From positions 1 to 12,417 of the forward strand of contig PJAB01001753.1 of the NCBI GenBank assembly GCA_002887195.1: a stretch of 12,417 nt of DNA. The letters run 5' to 3'. The translations under genes and the position numbers were made by a program. The notes below the pieces were generated by a model. The model had not been told where the DNA came from, searched no databases, and saw only the letters and a list, made by a program, of their open reading frames with translations. The DNA is from Chrysochromulina parva. Lineage: Eukaryota > Haptophyta > Prymnesiales > Chrysochromulinaceae. Below are positions 8,111 to 12,417 of the stretch, piece by piece (within the stretch, counting starts at the first letter, position 1; each line of letters opens with the position of its first letter).

Positions 8111-11100
8111 ATGCCATTGATCGCAGTGGCTCTCGCTCTGCTGGCGTTTGACTCGAATTTGACAACGACTTGGGGATCAAAAGGCGTGCCCGAGGACGCC
8201 GCCTATCCCCGTCCTATGCTCGTGCGCGGCGATGCCTCCTGGCGCAGCCTGAATGGCTTGTGGCAGATTGACACAACGCCCGCCTCGCTGGCCGACCCAC
8301 CATTCGGCAAGGAGCTCGACAGCTCCATTCTAGTTCCTTACCCGATCGAGAGTATGCTCGGCGGAGTCCACCGCATGACCGACAGCGGCTACGCGTGGTA
8401 TCGCCTTGTTCTGGACCTCGGCAGCTTCGGACCAGCCGGATGCTCGGTCTCGGACATCGTCTTGCTTCACTTTGAGGCCTCCGACTACAACACGACCGTG
8501 TACCTCAACGGGCAGCACCTCGGGGTGCATTCGGGCGGCTACGATCCCTTCTTTTTCGACGCGAGCGCGGCGCTCTTCTCCCGCGGCGTCACTGGCGTAC
8601 GAGGGCAGCACGAGCTCATCGTGGGCATCTGCGACACGACCGCCGCAACGCAGGCCACGGGCAAGCAAGCCGCGTACGCTTTCGATGAGCCCGAGGGGAT
8701 TTTCTACACGTCAACGTCGGGGCTGTGGGGTACGGTGTGGACCGAGTGCGTGCCCTCCGCCGCGCACATTGCCGACATCCTCACCACGACAGACCCAACC
8801 AGCGGCGTGGTTCATCTGGAGGTTGAGGTGAGCAGTGGCGCAGCGCTGGCGGCAGGTCTGAACACGAGCTTGTGGCTCACAGTGCTACCGCCAGGCCTGA
8901 CGCTCGAGGTGAGCGTCACGACCTCGGTGCCGTGCACCCTTGGCACCACAGCGTCGTGCAACAGCGCAGTCATCGTGACCAAGGCGGTGCCTGCGAACGC
9001 GGCGGTGGTGTCTGTGGACATCCAAGTGCCAGAACCACTCGACTTGTGGTCGCCGACGTCCCCTCACCTGTACGGGCTGACACTGAAGCTCGTGCAGATG
9101 CACGATCATCCCCAAGGGCCCACTGAGATCGATTCAGCAGGCTCGTACTTTGGCCTGCGCGCGATTTCGATGGGTCACTCAACAGACGGGCGCGCGGTGC
9201 CGCTGCTCAACGGTGCTCCCATCTTCATGATCGGTACGCTCGATCAGGGCTTCTGGCCCGAGAGCCAATACACGGCGCCCACCGACGAGGCGCTGCGATC
9301 GGACGTGCAAGCCCACAAGACGCTTGGGTTCAACATGATTCGCAAGCACATCAAGATGGAGACGCGTCGCTGGTACTGGCACTGTGACCAGCTCGGCCTG
9401 CTCGTGTGGCAAGACGTGCCCTCGAAGCACGACGCGGCCGGTCTCGGCTCGCCTGTGTACGAGGCATGGCTGGACGAGATGATCCGTGATGTCAAGGCCC
9501 GTCGCTCGCACCCATCGATCGTGCTCTGGGTGACGTACAACGAGGGATGGGGTCAGCCAGCGGCCACACCCTTGGCTGGCAACGATCAGGGTGGTGTGAC
9601 GCTCGGGGCAAGACCGGAGCCGCCCCACGGATCGCGATATGGAGAGAAGCGTGTGGTCGACACGCCGGACATGCCAGGCACGCCGGATGGTGCGGATTCC
9701 GTGCGGATGCATGCAGATGCGGGTGCAGATGCGAAAGCTCCAAGGATCCGATGGCCCTCCTTCCTCAGTGACGAAGGCACTTGGTCGACCAAAGTGGTCG
9801 ATGAGAGCACGGTCGAGCACACCATCGCCACCCTACGCGCACTCGACCCGACGCGTCTGATCAACGACGCCTCCGGCGGCCGAGGTCTCGACTATTGGGT
9901 CGGCGGGATGCATGCAAACATGACGGATGTGCATCATTACTCACGGCCCGAGTTCGCGAATGACGCGAACATCTCGGGGGCCGACCCGAATCGTGCACTT
10001 GTGCTCGGCGAGTACGGGGGCATCGACTACGCGCTCAGCGGCCACGAGTGGGCTGTGGGGAAGTGCCAAGGGTACACGACCGTCAAGGGCAAGAGCGAGC
10101 TCGGCGAGCTGTATGCAAACTACAGCCTCGGGCTTCAGAGCATGGTGGCGGATTGGGGTACGTACCCAGCACTCTTTGCCGCCGTGTACACTGAGATCTC
10201 CGACGTCGAGACTGAGTGCAACGGGCTTCTCACGTATGATCGGCACTTGAAGGTCGATGCTGATACGATCTTCCACTCCAACCAGGCGCTCATCAAGTCC
10301 GCCACAGAGGATCTTGCCTCGCACCTACCGGGCGGCCTTGCCCGGTATGAGACGATTCAGGAAGCGACTGCCAAGGCGAGGGATGAGGCCAAGGCGAAGG
10401 CCAAGGCGCAGGAGACGGAGGCAGCCAAGGCGGCGGAAGCCGAGGCGAAAGCCAAGGCGGCGGAGGAGAAGCATGCAGCCGAGTCCAAGAAGGCTGCGGA
10501 GGCTGCGGAGGCGGCGGAGGCGGCGGAGGCGGCGGAGGCGACGGAGGCGAAGTATGCGTTCGAGGCGGAGGGGGTGGCGGAGGCGGCGGAAGCCAAGTAT
10601 GCGTTCGAGGCAAAGAAAGCTGAGGAGGCGGCAGCCAAGGCGGCAGCCAAGGCAGAGGAAGCCAAGGAGGCCGAGGAGGAGGCAGCAACCAAGGCGAAGG
10701 AGGCCGAGGAGACCGCAGCTGCCAAGGCGGCGGAAGCCAAGGAGGCGGCAGAGGCGGCGGCAGCCAAGGCGGCGGAGGCCGAGGAGACGGCAGAGGAGAC
10801 GGCAGCCAAGGCGGCGGAGGCCGAGGAGGCGGCAGAGGCGGCGGCAGCGAAGAGAAAGGAGGCCGAGGAGGCGGCGGAGGCGGCTCAGGAGACTTATGCG
10901 TTCCAGTCCGAGCTTTCCGATGAGGATGCAGCGGCTGCGAAGAAGGGGGCAGAGGATGAGGCAAAGGCCAAGGCGGCTGCGGAGAAGCTGGCAAAGAAGG
11001 CAGAGGAAAAAGCTGAGGAGGCGGCTGCAGCCAAGGCTAAGGCGGAGCAGGGTGCAGCCAAGGCTAAGGCAGAGCAGGGTGTGGCAGATATGGATGCTTT

Positions 11101-11281
11101 TGAGGCCTTCAACGCCGAGGCGGACGCCAGCCCATCCCCTGAGGCGGATGCCAGCCCATCCCCTTCCCCGTATGTGGCCGATTCCCCAGGTGCCGATTCC
11201 CAGCGGTTGACCGTCGAGTACAAGGCGCGTCATCCGTCGGAATACAAGGTCTCAGGGACCATGCAACCGATGGGGATGTAG
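8111..11281 (+). CDS. Glycoside hydrolase family 2 enzyme with long Ala/Glu/Lys-rich C-terminal tail
   Basis: This is a retaining exo-beta-glycosidase of the beta-galactosidase/beta-glucuronidase/beta-mannosidase superfamily; the sugar specificity is not readable. The single open frame gives 1056 residues from the ATG at 8111. The frame is open further upstream (to about 7514), but only antisense to GH27 and without an ATG. Residues 1-16 (MPLIAVALALLAFDSN) look like a short signal peptide. Then come the GH2 sugar-binding jelly roll (about 30-205, with SLNGLWQ, YAWYR, VYLNGQHLG and GGYDPF), an Ig-like domain (about 210-350) and a TIM barrel (about 360-725). The acid/base is Glu478 in TYNEGWGQ and the nucleophile Glu634 in LGEYGG. 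The 156-residue gap between them is long for the family and reflects a ~65-residue insertion after NEGWGQ (about 484-548). Residues ~755-990 are an Ala/Glu/Lys-rich predicted helix, followed by an ADASPSPEADASPSPSP linker and a short end. It is divergent from GH27. Confidence 0.9.
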   Translation: MPLIAVALALLAFDSNLTTTWGSKGVPEDAAYPRPMLVRGDASWRSLNGLWQIDTTPASLADPPFGKELDSSILVPYPIESMLGGVHRMTDSGYAWYRLVLDLGSFGPAGCSVSDIVLLHFEASDYNTTVYLNGQHLGVHSGGYDPFFFDASAALFSRGVTGVRGQHELIVGICDTTAATQATGKQAAYAFDEPEGIFYTSTSGLWGTVWTECVPSAAHIADILTTTDPTSGVVHLEVEVSSGAALAAGLNTSLWLTVLPPGLTLEVSVTTSVPCTLGTTASCNSAVIVTKAVPANAAVVSVDIQVPEPLDLWSPTSPHLYGLTLKLVQMHDHPQGPTEIDSAGSYFGLRAISMGHSTDGRAVPLLNGAPIFMIGTLDQGFWPESQYTAPTDEALRSDVQAHKTLGFNMIRKHIKMETRRWYWHCDQLGLLVWQDVPSKHDAAGLGSPVYEAWLDEMIRDVKARRSHPSIVLWVTYNEGWGQPAATPLAGNDQGGVTLGARPEPPHGSRYGEKRVVDTPDMPGTPDGADSVRMHADAGADAKAPRIRWPSFLSDEGTWSTKVVDESTVEHTIATLRALDPTRLINDASGGRGLDYWVGGMHANMTDVHHYSRPEFANDANISGADPNRALVLGEYGGIDYALSGHEWAVGKCQGYTTVKGKSELGELYANYSLGLQSMVADWGTYPALFAAVYTEISDVETECNGLLTYDRHLKVDADTIFHSNQALIKSATEDLASHLPGGLARYETIQEATAKARDEAKAKAKAQETEAAKAAEAEAKAKAAEEKHAAESKKAAEAAEAAEAAEAAEATEAKYAFEAEGVAEAAEAKYAFEAKKAEEAAAKAAAKAEEAKEAEEEAATKAKEAEETAAAKAAEAKEAAEAAAAKAAEAEETAEETAAKAAEAEEAAEAAAAKRKEAEEAAEAAQETYAFQSELSDEDAAAAKKGAEDEAKAKAAAEKLAKKAEEKAEEAAAAKAKAEQGAAKAKAEQGVADMDAFEAFNAEADASPSPEADASPSPSPYVADSPGADSQRLTVEYKARHPSEYKVSGTMQPMGM
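10372..11090. repeat. Degenerate GCGGAGGCC-type repeat encoding Ala/Glu/Lys-rich helix
   Basis: About 720 bp consist of irregular triplets and 9-mers built from gcg, gag, gcc and aag, with units such as gccaaggcggcggaggcc recurring. In the GH2 frame they encode about 240 residues of Ala, Glu and Lys with almost no helix breakers. Three tyrosine-containing modules interrupt it: AKYAFEAE (around 10550), AKYAFEAK (around 10595, 45 bp later) and ETYAFQSE (around 10892). Other frames through the tract are open but give Arg-, Leu- or Pro-only products and are shadows. Confidence 0.9.
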
Positions 11282-12006
11282 ACGTCAGCGTCTGAGTGAG
11301 ACATGAATAACTAACCAGCGGACACGCGCGACCAATGAAAGCATCTACCGCAATTCAGGGGTCCTTAGGGGTCCCGCAAATTGGTAAGCGGATAGCTCTG
11401 TCCAGTTTCGAGTTTGTACAGTTATCGTTACTTGCAACATACCCTAAAAATTGCCCACCCGCGACTCGGGACTCCGATGCCCTCCGCACCGCCCCGGCCC
11501 TCCACCCCGCGCTGAGGCGATTACAAAAGAGTGGCCAAATGGCCTAATGGGGATGTTCATATGCCGATTTGGCACACAAATGAAATGAGCAAATTTGACA
11601 TCTCCGATCTCGTTAACAGCGGCATAGACGTACGTTAGTTCCCAAAGTGGGGGGTAAAACCTTGGACAGCGGATTGCCTCCCGGAAGCTCAAAACTTCGC
11701 GAGAGCGGATCACCTGCTCAAACACATCTTTTGCGTCCAAGATCGAGTTCGATTGTTTTATTAATACGCCGGAGGGTCGCCTCGTTGTTCCCCTCCGACC
11801 TACCTCCGACCGAGGCGAGGAATTATTTCTTTCGTTGAACTTCGTTCGAAGTTTTCGGTCCAAGCCGCCGTGGTGAGCCGAGGTCTTCGCCGAATTCTAT
11901 TTCTGGAAAACATCGGTATCAAACATCGGTCTTATTTTTGGAATCTCGCGCAGTAGGAATCCACGATCGATGCGCCCCGTTTAGCGCCCTTTCGACGCAC
12001 TCATGA
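11282..12006. other. Intergenic region downstream of GH2, no convincing gene
   Basis: About 725 bp follow the GH2 stop, noticeably richer in A and T than the coding regions. A minus-strand frame is open at 11444-11863 (about 140 codons), but its first ATG lies far inside and I recognise no family, so I do not call it a gene. Inverted repeats are present: gccaaat/atttggc (near 11534 and 11564), tcgcctcg/cgaggcga (11777-11784 and 11811-11818) and aacttcg-tt-cgaagtt (11838-11853). A tRNA B-box-like gagttcgatt near 11745 has no matching stems. Confidence 0.55.
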
Positions 12007-12276
12007 GCCTCACGCTGCCCGCAGACCTCATCTGGACAGTGGCCGTCACTCCTCTCGAGGAGCAGCTGCCACAGCCAACAAGGGCACCACCCCAACCCAT
12101 TCCGATCCTCAAGTGCGTACAGAGCCCAGCACGCGCCTCGCAATCATCCATCAGCAGCCCCTGACACGCGCGGACTGGATGTGTGTGCGCGCAGTCGCGT
12201 GATCGTTAGCAACCACGCGGCAAAGGCGGCGTTGCGCGAACGCCGAGGCACGCACGAGGCGGCTCATCGTGTAGTG

Positions 12277-12417
12277 ATGCACGTGCCCTCGGCTCCGCCG
12301 CCGGAGCTCCGCGTGATGATGTCGATCCCGACCATCTTCAATCCGAACTTGAACGGCATGGAGCCCATATCCGACTTCCTTCCCAGCCCGAACGAGACGG
12401 TCGGCTTCAAGTGCGCC
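12277..12417 (+). CDS. Possible 5' end or internal exon of an unidentified gene, runs off right edge
   Basis: A plus-strand frame is open from 12007 (after a TGA at 12004-12006) to the window end. Its first ATG is at 12277, giving 47 residues that include MMSIPTIFNPNLNG and SDFLPSPNETVGFKCA. A plausible splice acceptor, tgtgtgcgcgcag, ends near 12193, so the exon could also begin there. The minus strand is equally open: one frame reads LKPTVSFGLGRKSDM and later FGLKMVGIDIITRSS before a TGA at 12266-12264, which could be a gene's C-terminus. Both readings have GC-rich third positions and neither resembles a family I know, so strand and identity are undecided. Confidence 0.25.
   Translation, partial: MHVPSAPPPELRVMMSIPTIFNPNLNGMEPISDFLPSPNETVGFKCA

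Noticed and set aside
10257..11233. Long Arg-rich plus frame and Leu/Arg- and Pro-rich minus frames over the GH2 tail
   Set aside because: They are shadows of the triplet-like repeat encoding the Ala/Glu/Lys tail. Only the GH2 frame continues from a catalytic domain.
11335..11547. 70-codon plus-strand frame starting with ATG after GH2
   Set aside because: It is short and of unremarkable composition, with no conserved motif and no supporting context.
11730..11770. tRNA B-box-like sequence gagttcgatt
   Set aside because: The flanks cannot form the 5-bp T-arm stem and no paired A box or acceptor stem is present.

Overview
The window looks like nuclear DNA of a GC-rich, compact eukaryotic genome, most plausibly a microalga or related protist. 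Haptophyte, pelagophyte or dinoflagellate-like are all possible, and I cannot decide between them from sequence alone. The signs are canonical GT-AG introns splitting two well-conserved enzymes, an N-terminal presequence resembling a mitochondrial transit peptide on one of them, strongly GC-biased third codon positions, abundant low-complexity amino-acid tracts, and no bacterial operon signals. Genes lie close together and are intron-poor.

Layout. On the minus strand, from the left edge to 1701, is an ankyrin-repeat protein with an N-terminal membrane anchor. It runs off the window through a 12-bp tandem repeat, or splices just before it. Minus 1894-3620 is an alanine aminotransferase in two exons. 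About 200 bp separate its start from a divergent plus-strand gene (3819-5333, two exons) for an aldose 1-epimerase (galactose mutarotase) with an N-terminal membrane anchor. After a 738-bp convergent spacer comes a minus-strand GH27-type alpha-galactosidase-like gene (6072-8050). It carries a Pro/Gln-rich insertion and an apparent one-base frameshift. Only 60 bp separate its start codon from that of a divergent plus-strand GH2 glycosidase (8111-11281), whose C-terminus is a long Ala/Glu/Lys-rich tail. From 11282 to about 12006 I see no convincing gene. The last ~140 bp may hold the edge of another coding region, but its strand is undecided.

How the genes may work together. A GH27 alpha-galactosidase-like enzyme, a GH2 beta-glycosidase and an aldose 1-epimerase sit side by side. 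Each has an N-terminal hydrophobic segment compatible with secretion or membrane anchoring. GH27 enzymes classically release alpha-galactose, many GH2 enzymes release beta-galactose or related sugars, and mutarotase equilibrates the anomers. A small galactoside-degradation cluster in a eukaryote, with a shared bidirectional promoter for the two hydrolases, is the most interesting reading. It is an inference from gene content. The substrate of the GH2 enzyme cannot be read from the sequence. The aminotransferase and ankyrin genes have no evident link to this theme.
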